A stretch of 36,627 bases of DNA from Bacteroidota bacterium. Its GTDB lineage: Bacteria; Bacteroidota; Bacteroidia; AKYH767-A; 2013-40CM-41-45. This document shows, one piece after another, positions 19,757 through 28,304 of this stretch. Within the stretch, counting starts at the first letter, position 1, and each line of letters starts with the position of its first letter. The translations under genes were made by a program, and so were the position numbers. Location of the stretch: positions 1 through 36,627 of the forward strand of contig SHNE01000037.1 in assembly GCA_004295015.1 (NCBI GenBank), in the 5' to 3' direction. The notes beneath the pieces were generated by a model. It worked only from the letters and a program-made list of their open reading frames with translations, was not told where the DNA came from and did not search any database.

Positions 19757-21022
19757 ATGACTAATTTAGAGTTATTCATTCAGGTGCTTATCAGTTTGAT
19801 CCTAATAATTTTCATGGCTCAAATTGTTGGGCGGGCTATTACCTATCTCGGACAACCTTCGGTAGTAGGTGAGATGATTGCAGGAGTCATACTGGGACCT
19901 ACGGTATTTGGGTACTTCCTTCCGGAGCTATCAGCTAAAGTTTTACCGCAGGAAATAATGCCAACACTTTTTATTATCAGCAATCTGGGATTGGCTATTT
20001 ACATGTTTCTTGTTGGCGCAGAATTAAATTTGGAGCTGTTTTCAAAAAGGGTTGTAAAGGATGCGACAGCTTTATCAATAGCCGCCATAGTGGTTCCATT
20101 TTTTATGGGAGGATTGGCGGCTTACCTGTTCAACGATGAGATAAATGCCATGAACATTGATAAAACTTCCTTGTTCATTTTTCTCGGTTCAGCATTGGCA
20201 ATTACCGCCTTTCCAATGCTGGCCAGAATTCTTCAGGAAGAGAATATTGTAAATTCACGAATTGGAGTCTTGTCAATATTGTCAGCCAGCATACAAGATA
20301 TCTTTAGCTGGATTTTGCTTGGCCTTGTTGTAATCATGTGTACCACTCATGTTTATACTGCAGTTTGGTTGATGCTGGCGGGAGTTACCGGCTTAACACT
20401 CGTTTTATTTTACATTGTTCGCCCTTTGTTGTCTTCGATGGCTTCAAAGATTGAGCGATTTGAAGATTTGTCGAGCTTAAATTTTGGGATAGTGATACTC
20501 TTGCTCTTGGTATGCGCCCTGATCACAGACGTATTAGGTTTGTATTCAGTCTTTGGTGGTTTTATTTTGGGTGTGTCACTTCCACGCAAAGGATTTTTTA
20601 TTCAAGCGATATCTATGCGGATAAAAGATTTTACAGTGATCGCATTCCTTCCGGTTTTTTTCACCTTTTCCGGATTAAACACCAATTTTCTACATTTAGG
20701 AAACATCACTTTACTTGTCCCGACCATTGTGATATTTCTCTTTGCTTTTGCAAGTAAGTATTTGAGTTGTATGTTGACCATGCGCTATGTGAGCGGATTT
20801 AGTTGGCGGGAATCATCGGCGATCGGTGGTCTGGTGAATTCCAGGGGTTTGATGGAATTAATTATTGCCAACATTGGCCTATCGTATGGCTTGATTAATC
20901 ATGACTTGTATTCTATCCTTGTGCTAATCGCGGTTGGTTCGACTTTAGCAGCGTTACCTATTTATAGATTGTCGATGTGGAAGGGAGGATTTATTTATAA
21001 AAACCTAGCCGGCAGATTATAA
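19757..21022 (+). CDS. CPA2-family cation/proton antiporter
   Basis: 421 residues, about 12-13 transmembrane helices covering the whole chain. The N-terminal signature QPSVVGEMIAGVILGPTVFG is the conserved helix of the Na+/H+ exchanger domain (monovalent cation:proton antiporter-2). The key buried pair is Q180-D181 (SASIQDIFSW); in the family this position is DD or ND in electrogenic or Na+ exchangers and QD in KefB/KefC-type potassium systems, which suggests K+/H+ exchange by inference. The protein ends right after the membrane domain (NLAGRL) and has no RCK/TrkA regulatory domain. The gene stands alone. Confidence 0.92.
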   Translation: MTNLELFIQVLISLILIIFMAQIVGRAITYLGQPSVVGEMIAGVILGPTVFGYFLPELSAKVLPQEIMPTLFIISNLGLAIYMFLVGAELNLELFSKRVVKDATALSIAAIVVPFFMGGLAAYLFNDEINAMNIDKTSLFIFLGSALAITAFPMLARILQEENIVNSRIGVLSILSASIQDIFSWILLGLVVIMCTTHVYTAVWLMLAGVTGLTLVLFYIVRPLLSSMASKIERFEDLSSLNFGIVILLLLVCALITDVLGLYSVFGGFILGVSLPRKGFFIQAISMRIKDFTVIAFLPVFFTFSGLNTNFLHLGNITLLVPTIVIFLFAFASKYLSCMLTMRYVSGFSWRESSAIGGLVNSRGLMELIIANIGLSYGLINHDLYSILVLIAVGSTLAALPIYRLSMWKGGFIYKNLAGRL

Positions 21023-21187
21023 TCGCTATTGTAATTTCCAAAACCTTCGGTAAAATTATTCCAATCGAATTTCATCTAATATGTTTGAATTAGATTGTGC
21101 TTAGGCTGACCCACTTAAATAGCAAAAGATCTTCAACTGAATGGCAGATATGAATCCTGGTTCATCTGCTGGAATTACACAGCGAAT

Positions 21188-21611
21188 TTAATTTCTATTT
21201 AAAGATAAATCAATTAACTCTTTGAGGACTTTCACATCTGTGTCTGTCTCCCAGTTTATTGATGTATAAGCCAGCAACTCTGGTCTTGTTCTTTCTGAGC
21301 CTTTTCAGGCCGGTGGCATATTTATTATATCCATTGTTATTTACAAGGAAAGCTTTGCCTTACAGGGAGTGAATCCTATAAGGAACTGATCAACTCCCTT
21401 GCCTGTGACCGAACTTTTATGTCTTTTATTTCCACATACGAAGAAAGAGTTGCCCATCATTTTGGGTTTTCCGCTGCTCGCTTTTTGCATCATTTTCAGG
21501 ATTTCAAAACGATAATGACGATTTGGTTCATTCTAAATAGCATTGATATAATTTTCAACGCTTGAAGTGTTTTGTTTTTATTTCAGCCGGCTTCGAATTT
21601 TTTACTGTCAT
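21188..21611 (-). pseudogene. Decayed DUF1801 gene, paralogue of the gene at 23384-23809
   Basis: The minus strand from the ATG at 21611 matches the intact DUF1801 gene along its full length, but only across several frames. The start reads KPAEIKTK and then shifts by one base. TSSVENYINAI follows, ending in an in-frame TAG. RFEILKMMQKASSGKPKMMG and VDQFLIGFTPCKAKLSL come next, ending in TAA, and then GLYINKL and KELIDLSLN appear after further shifts. At least two stops and two frameshifts are visible. The matching intact residues are FEILKIMQKASGEKPKMWG and VDWFLIGFSPRKANLSLYL. This is a dead duplicate about 1.8 kb from its twin on the same strand. Confidence 0.88.
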
Positions 21612-22147
21612 GTTTTTTCGAGACTTAATCCCTAACAGGATATGAGAATATATATATGAAAAGAATTTACTGTTTTATAGCCTGGTATTTGAAAAAAGGT
21701 GAGTGTTGACCGGGGAAACGAATATTTCTTAGCGAAATATAAAGTTGTTGAAAAATCAGAGTGTTTAAGGATTTAATGAAAATAGGTTAGTCATGTAATA
21801 TAGACTTCTCGATGACCCAGGCTTCTAGAGCTGACAAACCCCCTCTCAATTTTTTCTTGATAAGAAATTAAGCAACGTGTCCGACTAAGGCGAAGAAAAT
21901 CGAGACCATTTGTCTTCAAGAGACAGATAAAAACCCTGCCGACCGCATATGCAAACTCTTCCAGACAATTGGTCGGGCAGAGGCACCCATCGAAATTTGC
22001 TTTACAAATAAAATACTTCATTATTTCAGTCCGGTTTATTCTTTAACATAACCGATATTAAAAACAGATTTGCAGTAGGCATCAATGCTATATTCAGAAT
22101 TGACAAATCAGACTTACATATTATCCCCTATCAAAAAAAAGCAGATT
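21612..22147. other. Intergenic stretch without a convincing gene
   Basis: About 535 bases. A 76-codon open frame on the minus strand (21791-22021) has biased, Cys-rich composition, no family signature and no good start context, so I do not call it a gene. I see no hairpin terminator for the lipoprotein gene that ends at 22148, only a T-rich run on the minus strand around 22130-22140. Confidence 0.5.
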
Positions 22148-23209
22148 TTATTCCGATAAATTTCCGGAATGTTCGTTTATCAGGAAATATGCATCAATTC
22201 TACTTTGTACATTCTTCCGGATATTCATATAAAACAAATTGTAATCACTCACATGGTAGTTTCTTCCTACTTTCCAGTATCCTCTCTTCTTAGGCTTATG
22301 TATCCAGAGAATTCCGTTTTGAATTTTAGCATCGCTGATTTGAGGATCAACCCTGTCAAATTTTCTTGGCAGGCCACCAAGGTTTAATTCCTTCTCGCAA
22401 TGAAGAGAATCAGTATTCCAGCTTAGTGGATTCACGCAATAATAATTTGATCCGAGAAATTCATTATCTGTTTCTTTTCCCCACTTATAGGTGTTCCAGC
22501 TAAGCACACAAGCTGTCTGAGAAGCTGAATCACAACGGGGAATATTTTTAAAGATGCTGTCTGTACGGAAACCAATGGCATAGACCGCCACTAATTTATT
22601 TCTCATTTCCGGGTTGTATTCAAAAAAATCATTGAGTAGGAGGTAAGCATGCCTGCTTCCCTGGCTGTGTGAAGCGATGATAATTGGTCTACCCTTATTG
22701 AAATGATCAAGATAATATTGAAAAGCATTTCGTACATCCTCATAGGCAAGCGACAAGGCTTTTTCACCATTAAGTCCGGCATTTTTTGTAAATGAATAAA
22801 GAGTTGCTTGTCTATAACGGGGAGCATATACCTTACATGAACCATTAAATGCACTTGCCTGGAAACGGATAGGAAGTTTATCTACCCTTTTGTTTAGTTT
22901 TTTATTTTGCATATCCCCGTTCCAGGCATAGCCTGCGAGATCCATTGTTGGATGGATATAAAAAACATCCACGGCCGCCTCAGCCTGGCCATCCTTTTCA
23001 TTGCTTCCGGGAGGAATGGCATCAGCACTGTCTTTTTTATCAGGCAAAGCAGCCCACGAACTTTTATTGGAATAATCAGGAATTTGTGGAGTCGTGTGGA
23101 GGTCAAATCGACGAACGGGGGTAAGGCATGAGCTGAAAAATGACGTCAGGACAAGGACTATTACGCTATACAGTAGTAAGTATTTCCGGCCGACTTGACA
23201 CCTGTTCAT
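22148..23209 (-). CDS. DUF3089 alpha/beta-hydrolase-like lipoprotein
   Basis: 353 residues from the ATG at 23209. An upstream in-frame ATG (23293) would add 28 residues in front of the signal peptide and is less likely. The N-terminus is a lipoprotein signal with the acceptor cysteine at C28 (LTSFFSSC), so the protein is probably an outer-membrane or periplasmic lipoprotein. The body matches DUF3089: VDVFYIHPTMDLAGYAWN near the start, CKVYAPRYRQATLYSF, then a nucleophile elbow SHSQGS with S182 as candidate catalytic serine. Family members are predicted hydrolases or lipases of unknown substrate. A -7-like TATCTTTG ends four bases before the ATG. Confidence 0.9.
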   Translation of the reverse strand: MNRCQVGRKYLLLYSVIVLVLTSFFSSCLTPVRRFDLHTTPQIPDYSNKSSWAALPDKKDSADAIPPGSNEKDGQAEAAVDVFYIHPTMDLAGYAWNGDMQNKKLNKRVDKLPIRFQASAFNGSCKVYAPRYRQATLYSFTKNAGLNGEKALSLAYEDVRNAFQYYLDHFNKGRPIIIASHSQGSRHAYLLLNDFFEYNPEMRNKLVAVYAIGFRTDSIFKNIPRCDSASQTACVLSWNTYKWGKETDNEFLGSNYYCVNPLSWNTDSLHCEKELNLGGLPRKFDRVDPQISDAKIQNGILWIHKPKKRGYWKVGRNYHVSDYNLFYMNIRKNVQSRIDAYFLINEHSGNLSE

Positions 23210-23383
23210 CCGGCAAAGATAATTTATTATACACAGGGCGCCTGAATAATTCCTTCGTATACTTTCATTATAAAAGCCAAGTCTATCCCTCAAACAATGT
23301 CTAAGATGTGGCTCTTAAATTTTCAATGGAACATTATATAAATTGCAGGATCGGCCATCGTCTGGTGATCCTTTAGACAGGTT

Positions 23384-23809
23384 CTATTTCTTATTAAGTG
23401 ATGCATCAATTAATTCTTTAAGAACATTTATATCGACATCCTCCAATTTATTGATGTATAGGCAGCCAACACCGGTCTTGTGTTTCCCAAGCTTTTTCAA
23501 ACTGCCTGCATACTTTTTGATATCCATTGTCAGGTATAAGGAAAGGTTAGCCTTGCGGGGAGAAAAGCCTATCAGGAACCAGTCAACTTCCCTGCCGGTG
23601 GCCGGACTTTTGTACCTCTTATTGCCAAAACCGATAAGGGAGCTTCCCCACATTTTTGGTTTTTCACCACTAGCCTTCTGCATTATTTTCAGGATTTCAA
23701 AACTGTCTTTCCGTTTTTGCTCATCCGTATTAGCATTGATAAAATCTTCAACGCTTGCAGTTGTCTGCTTTGTTTTTATTTCAGCGAGTTTTGATTTTTT
23801 TTCTGCCAT
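23384..23809 (-). CDS. DUF1801 domain protein (intact copy)
   Basis: 141 residues, cytoplasmic, with no signal peptide. It has the DUF1801 pattern: FEILKIMQKASGEKPKMWG, SLIGFGNKRYKSPATGREVDW and FLIGFSPRKANLSLYLT, then KYAGSLKKLGKHKTGVGCLY and a C-terminal VLKELIDASL helix. The fold of the family is known, its function is not; members are often found as single small genes. It lies upstream of the DUF3089 gene on the same strand with a 174-bp gap. A degraded paralogue is at 21188-21611. A long frame on the opposite strand over the same bases is an artefact. Confidence 0.92.
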   Translation of the reverse strand: MAEKKSKLAEIKTKQTTASVEDFINANTDEQKRKDSFEILKIMQKASGEKPKMWGSSLIGFGNKRYKSPATGREVDWFLIGFSPRKANLSLYLTMDIKKYAGSLKKLGKHKTGVGCLYINKLEDVDINVLKELIDASLNKK

Positions 23810-24084
23810 GAGAAGAATTTTAAAGATTTATATTGAGTGAGCGATTCTTTGTATCGATTTCACGACCAATTTACGGATTTCTGCTTATAATTTTATCAGC
23901 ATGATTATCTAATTATTTGATACAAGCCGTCTCTGAAATAATGTAATTATATGATGAGGCTTATACCCGGGAGCCATTTACTTTAATTTTGAAATGACAC
24001 TTTCAGAATTATGTGAATTTCTATATAGGAAGATGAACGAGCCTCTTTCGTTTCTATGCTGAATTTAAATGAACCAGGTTCGAT

Positions 24085-24127
24085 AAAAAAAACGTGCCAA
24101 ACAAGTTGAAATTGCCTGGCACGTTTT
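24085..24127 (-). terminator. Rho-independent terminator of the T9SS-sorted gene
   Basis: An 11-bp perfect stem (24117-24127 with 24089-24099) with a 17-base loop is followed, reading the minus strand, by a run of T (24092-24085). It starts 19 bp after the stop codon at 24146. Confidence 0.9.
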
Positions 24128-24145
24128 ACTCAAAGGAGTAAAAAA

Positions 24146-25216
24146 TTAATTTTTCACAAACCGAATCGAGCTAAGCTGTCCATCTTCAGAAATAATTCCA
24201 AAAAGATACGTTCCGGCTGAGAGATTACGAACATTTAGTTTTTCGAGTCCACTTGTACCTTTCATTAGTAACCGGCCATCTGCATTAGTGACAGACCACT
24301 CCTTAATTGACTTAAGGTTTAAACCTTTGAAACCAAGGAAATCCTGTACAGGGTTTGGATACGCAATTAAAGATGTTGCATTAGCCTGAATTTGGTTTAC
24401 ATCTGTAGTTAGTTGCTCTTTAAAATAGTGAACATCATGTAATCCTGTATCATCATATAAGGCATGGGCCATATGTTCTAAACTTTGGTCTGTATACCAA
24501 TAAAAAGCGGAGTCCATTCCACCGGAAGGAAATCCGGGTGCCATCACCCACTGGTTTCCGGTTGTAGCGCCTTTCATCCAGGCAGAGTCGACATTGCTGT
24601 TAATTTTCCGTTCAAGAAGCGAAGCAAAAGTTCCGGAAGGAAGAATGATATCTCCTGCAGCAATCACCGAAGCATCAATATAAAGTGTTGACTTGTATCT
24701 GACAGAATCAATGCTTGGCTGTCCGATAGCCGCTCCGGTTGTGAAAACTTCATAGTAGGTACTCGCATTAATTGTACTGCCATAGCTATATGGGAAATTC
24801 ATGGCAGCAACAGGTGGTTGAGCGCTTAGCGGAAAGCTTGTCCCGATCCCTACAGGATCTCCTACAAAACCCAGAAATGTTAAATCGTTGCTGTTTATAT
24901 TGATCATGTTGATTGATTCATCTCCGCCCTCGTAAGTTGCGTGGGTAGCCGATGGAAAAGACCCGCCACCTGATACCGAGGCAGGATCAACAAAGAACAC
25001 AGTGTCTTCCTGGCCTGTAGAAGGACTAAGTACCGAAAAATCCCAGGTGTTCGCTATTCCGCTTTTTGCAAAGGTAAAGGGAGGTGAAGGTACGTTTGCA
25101 TCGTAATAGATAATACTGCTGTTTACGGCAGGAGCCATACTAGCATCCAGACTGATTTGTCCAAACGAAAGTCCGGGTAGCAGCACTAGAAATAATGAAG
25201 CGTAGTTTGTTTTCAT
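24146..25216 (-). CDS. Secreted T9SS-sorted protein, unknown function
   Basis: 356 residues. Signal peptide 1-19 (LSFG|Q). Residues 20-270 are a beta-rich region of a type common in Bacteroidota exported proteins (NTWDFSVLSPSTGQEDTVFFVDP; DSVRYKSTLYIDASVIAAGDIILPSGTF); I know of no assigned function. The last ~80 residues are a type A T9SS sorting domain (SLIAYPNPVQDFLG ... NLSAGTYLFGI ... IRFVKN). It is a single-gene unit with a promoter-like element just upstream and a strong terminator downstream. Confidence 0.9.
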   Translation of the reverse strand: MKTNYASLFLVLLPGLSFGQISLDASMAPAVNSSIIYYDANVPSPPFTFAKSGIANTWDFSVLSPSTGQEDTVFFVDPASVSGGGSFPSATHATYEGGDESINMININSNDLTFLGFVGDPVGIGTSFPLSAQPPVAAMNFPYSYGSTINASTYYEVFTTGAAIGQPSIDSVRYKSTLYIDASVIAAGDIILPSGTFASLLERKINSNVDSAWMKGATTGNQWVMAPGFPSGGMDSAFYWYTDQSLEHMAHALYDDTGLHDVHYFKEQLTTDVNQIQANATSLIAYPNPVQDFLGFKGLNLKSIKEWSVTNADGRLLMKGTSGLEKLNVRNLSAGTYLFGIISEDGQLSSIRFVKN

Positions 25217-25235
25217 ATATAGTTAGAGTTTGACG

Positions 25236-25243
25236 CAAAAATA
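25236..25243 (-). promoter_or_regulatory. Bacteroidota -7 promoter element for the T9SS-sorted gene
   Basis: The minus strand reads TATTTTTG, an exact TAnnTTTG match, ending 19 bp before the start codon. This would give a short 5' leader. No good TTG is present at the -33 position, only TTTTA. Confidence 0.5.
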
Positions 25244-25708
25244 TCACTTTGTCTAATGACTTTAAAAAGGTAAAAATATTTTTTAACATTCTTTTCAGCA
25301 CGAATTATTTCAAGAAATGCTCTGCAAACTGAACTATTTTATAGAGTAAAAAATAAGGGCTCGTCGGGTGTAATTTCTTTGGTCTTGTCGGATTTTTTGC
25401 GTTTGAGGTCGGTTTCTCCGACAAGGCTAAACATCAATAGGTCAGACCAATGTATTATTGATTTATGATCAAAAACTCCGATATTTGGATAACCTGATTG
25501 AATTAAAAGAGCTGCAAATCTGTCCAATCCATTACATGCCGGATTGTGAGATGAATCACGGGGGCACCAGTTTAAATTGCGCCCGGAGCTGTATGACCAT
25601 ATTGGGTTTAAGCTTAACTAGCGAATCCATTACATTGGAATCTGTATTTATTTTATGTAATCACAGGTTTTCATCATTCTGAAGTAAGTATAAAAACATT
25701 TACTGGGA
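25244..25708. other. Divergent intergenic region
   Basis: Lies between two divergently transcribed genes. A 62-codon minus-strand frame (25339-25527) ends in the peptide KEITPDEPLFF. I have an impression of seeing such tails in unrelated Bacteroidota intergenic regions, but I cannot support it as a gene. Nothing else is recognised. Confidence 0.45.
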
Positions 25709-25742
25709 TTTGACAATCAATTCGATTCAGAAATTAAATTTG
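25709..25742 (+). promoter_or_regulatory. Predicted promoter of the prolyl oligopeptidase gene
   Basis: TTTG at 25709-25712 and TAAATTTG at 25735-25742 are separated by 22 bases, fitting the Bacteroidota TTTG / TAnnTTTG primary-sigma pattern with a slightly long spacer. The -7 element lies 89 bp upstream of the start codon. Confidence 0.5.
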
Positions 25743-25831
25743 TACTTAATAGCCCAAATCATTTAGAAATTAATTTCAACCTTCATAATTGCTTTTTATT
25801 TTTACTTCACATAATTTTATTTCACTGAACC

Positions 25832-27973
25832 ATGATTCATCAATTAGCTACATGTAAGCGGGTATTTTTGTTTTTGCTATTTATTTATGGATTAAAATCA
25901 TTTGCGCAAACACCATACACTTATCCAATTACAGTCAAGGGAGATGTAATTGATACCATATGGAACAGGCCAGTGGCTGATCCTTACCGTTGGCTGGAGG
26001 ATATTGATTCAGAACAAACAAAGTCATGGCTCGCAGGTCAATTGCTGATTCGTGAAAAGTATTCCAGCAAGCTTAGCAATAGTATTGCAGATCACCTTAC
26101 TAACTATTCATATATCAGATCTAAGAATATTTCAAAACAAGGACACTTTTACTTTTCATATCGGATTAATGCATTGTCAGAATCAGCCTCATTGTATTAT
26201 CAAGTCAACCTGGATGACAATGCCCGGCTGTTATTCGATCCAAATCAACTTGAAAAGTCTTCAGTAACAAGTATTGATGGCATAGCATTATCTGAAGATG
26301 AAAAGACATTGGCACTCATACTTTCCAGGAATGGAAGTGATTGGAAGACGATTCGCTTTATAAGTATGGATAACGGAAAACTATTTCCTGATTCTATAAA
26401 TTTTGTCAAGTATAGCCCGGTGTATTGGTCAGGGAATAGCATATTTTATATTAAATACGATGTAAAGGATGTTTCTGAATCCTTCAGCGGACTCATAAAG
26501 ATAAAAGCACTTCAATGCCATAAGCTTGGAACTTCTCAGGACGAAGACCTTATTGTGTATACTCCCGAAAGCATGACAGACGCCTTCGGTTTTGAAGTCA
26601 CTCCCGGAAAGCAACACCTTATTTTATCCCGGAAGAAAAAGCACAATGGAAAAACTATTCGATTCGTTTTCCAAAAAAGGCTTCCTTACAATAAGGAAGA
26701 AGAATTTAAACTTATCATCAAATCGGATGTCCCTGGAGTTTATTTTAATGTTATAGGTGAAGTGAATAATAAACTCCTGGTGGCCTCTAACCTGAATGCA
26801 AAGAATGGAGTACTCTATAAATGTGATCCGGACAAGTTAAATTCTTTTGAACGTATTGGCCAGCACTACACAGAACAACTTGAATCAGCGGCAATCATTA
26901 ATGATAACAAAATAATTGTATTGTATAATGGTGATAAGCGATCTTATGCGATCGTTAACGATTCCCTCGGAAACAAACTCAATTCGTGGCGTATACCGGA
27001 AGGGACGTCATTCACCGGACTTACTTATGCAAGAGGTGACAGTGTATTGATTTATTATATTAATTCCTTTTTCAACCCATCTACAGGCAGCCAGATAAAT
27101 CTGAACACATTTGAGGAGGTATCTCTTATGGAGACAACAGTGCCCTTCAGTTTTAGCGATTTGACGACTGAAAAAGTATACTATCATTCGAAAGACAGCA
27201 CCTTGATACCTATGTATCTTACTCATAGGAAGCAATTAAAACCCAATGGAAATGTGCCTACAATCCTGTATGGTTATGGTGGCTTTGGCATAAGCACAAA
27301 ACCCTTTTTCGATGCAAATAATATTGCATTTCTAAATAGCGGAGGAATGTTAGCCGTTCCTCAGCTGCGTGGCGGAGGCGATTTTCCCGGTTGGCATGAA
27401 CAAGGGCAGAGGTTGAATAAGCAAAATACATTCGATGATTTTATTGCTGCTGCGGAGTATTTAATTTCTAAAAAATATACCAAGCCTGAAAAACTGGCGA
27501 TCATGGGTGGTTCAAATGGAGGCCTGTTGGTAGGCGCCTGTATGACACAAAGACCGGAGCTGTTTAAAGTAGCAGTATCAAAGGCGGGCGTTCTGGATAT
27601 GCTTCGATATCATTTGTATAACATAGGTTACCGCTACGATGAAGAATACGGAAGCATCAAAGACTCACTAGATTTTGAAAACCTGATACGTTATTCTCCT
27701 GTCAGCAATGTTAAAAGCGGAATAGAGTATCCGGCAACTTTACTCGTGGCATCTGATAATGATGATCGGGTTAATCCATTTCATTCATTTAAATTCTTGT
27801 CCCAATTACAGACTCTCGGATCCGGTAAAAATCCTTACATCTTATATTTTCAGGAGAATGCCGGACACAGCGGTAGTCGAATTTTTGAAGAACAGATTAA
27901 AACGAGAGCATTTATTTATTCATTCATCTATAAGTATCTGGGCATAGAGAATAAAATATATTTTGAAGATTGA
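25832..27973 (+). CDS. Exported prolyl oligopeptidase (S9A family)
   Basis: 713 residues, the usual size for the family plus a signal peptide (1-25, SFA|Q). Residues 27-70 carry the N-terminal signature DPYRWLEDIDSEQTKSWL, followed by a seven-blade propeller region of about 350 residues. The C-terminal hydrolase domain begins near YGYGGFGI and RGGGDFPGWHEQG. The catalytic triad is visible: S561 (GGSNGG), D644 (DNDDRV) and H679 (NAGHSG), with spacing close to porcine prolyl oligopeptidase. The enzyme cuts short peptides after proline; the signal peptide places it in the periplasm or outside, whereas classical members are cytosolic. The gene has its own promoter-like element and terminator. Confidence 0.95.
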   Translation: MIHQLATCKRVFLFLLFIYGLKSFAQTPYTYPITVKGDVIDTIWNRPVADPYRWLEDIDSEQTKSWLAGQLLIREKYSSKLSNSIADHLTNYSYIRSKNISKQGHFYFSYRINALSESASLYYQVNLDDNARLLFDPNQLEKSSVTSIDGIALSEDEKTLALILSRNGSDWKTIRFISMDNGKLFPDSINFVKYSPVYWSGNSIFYIKYDVKDVSESFSGLIKIKALQCHKLGTSQDEDLIVYTPESMTDAFGFEVTPGKQHLILSRKKKHNGKTIRFVFQKRLPYNKEEEFKLIIKSDVPGVYFNVIGEVNNKLLVASNLNAKNGVLYKCDPDKLNSFERIGQHYTEQLESAAIINDNKIIVLYNGDKRSYAIVNDSLGNKLNSWRIPEGTSFTGLTYARGDSVLIYYINSFFNPSTGSQINLNTFEEVSLMETTVPFSFSDLTTEKVYYHSKDSTLIPMYLTHRKQLKPNGNVPTILYGYGGFGISTKPFFDANNIAFLNSGGMLAVPQLRGGGDFPGWHEQGQRLNKQNTFDDFIAAAEYLISKKYTKPEKLAIMGGSNGGLLVGACMTQRPELFKVAVSKAGVLDMLRYHLYNIGYRYDEEYGSIKDSLDFENLIRYSPVSNVKSGIEYPATLLVASDNDDRVNPFHSFKFLSQLQTLGSGKNPYILYFQENAGHSGSRIFEEQIKTRAFIYSFIYKYLGIENKIYFED

Positions 27974-28094
27974 GAGAGAATTGCTTGAGTGATAATAATG
28001 TTGTGCAGATTTTTTTAGACTTAAAATTGTATTACCCAATATTTTGCTGTTCGGCTAAACTGCTAATATTATTTATTTAATTTTTTGACATTAT

Positions 28095-28136
28095 AAAAGG
28101 CCGTTCATCTTTCGACAAACGGCCTTTTGCTTTTTA
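28095..28136 (+). terminator. Rho-independent terminator after prolyl oligopeptidase
   Basis: An 11-bp perfect stem (28095-28105 with 28118-28128) with a 12-base loop is followed by TTTTGCTTTTT. It is 121 bp after the stop codon. The remaining bases up to 28304 hold short, competing inverted repeats and no gene. Confidence 0.85.
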
Positions 28137-28304
28137 AGTTTGAGTTTCAGACTGAGTTCGTGTGCGTAATCCGCATTCAAACTCCGCACCCAAACTTAAT
28201 TTAGCTCTCTCATTAAAAAATCCATAAAATATTGCGTTGTCCGGAAAAAAATGTATTTCTATTATTGCACGTATTGAACATTACACGCCCTCTCCATTAC
28301 GCAA

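Noticed and set aside
21791..22021. 76-codon minus-strand frame in a gene-poor gap
   Set aside because: No family signature, odd Cys-rich composition and no convincing start; probably chance.
23343..23840. 165-codon open frame on the plus strand
   Set aside because: It lies wholly across the intact DUF1801 gene on the other strand and has no protein-like features of its own.
25458..25682. 74-codon plus-strand frame upstream of prolyl oligopeptidase
   Set aside because: Lies on top of the other unsupported frame and runs toward the promoter region; no protein features.
28136..28197. Short inverted repeats (AAGTTTG/CAAACTT and inner GAGTTT/AAACTC)
   Set aside because: Weak, mutually competing pairs directly after a real terminator; no evidence of function.
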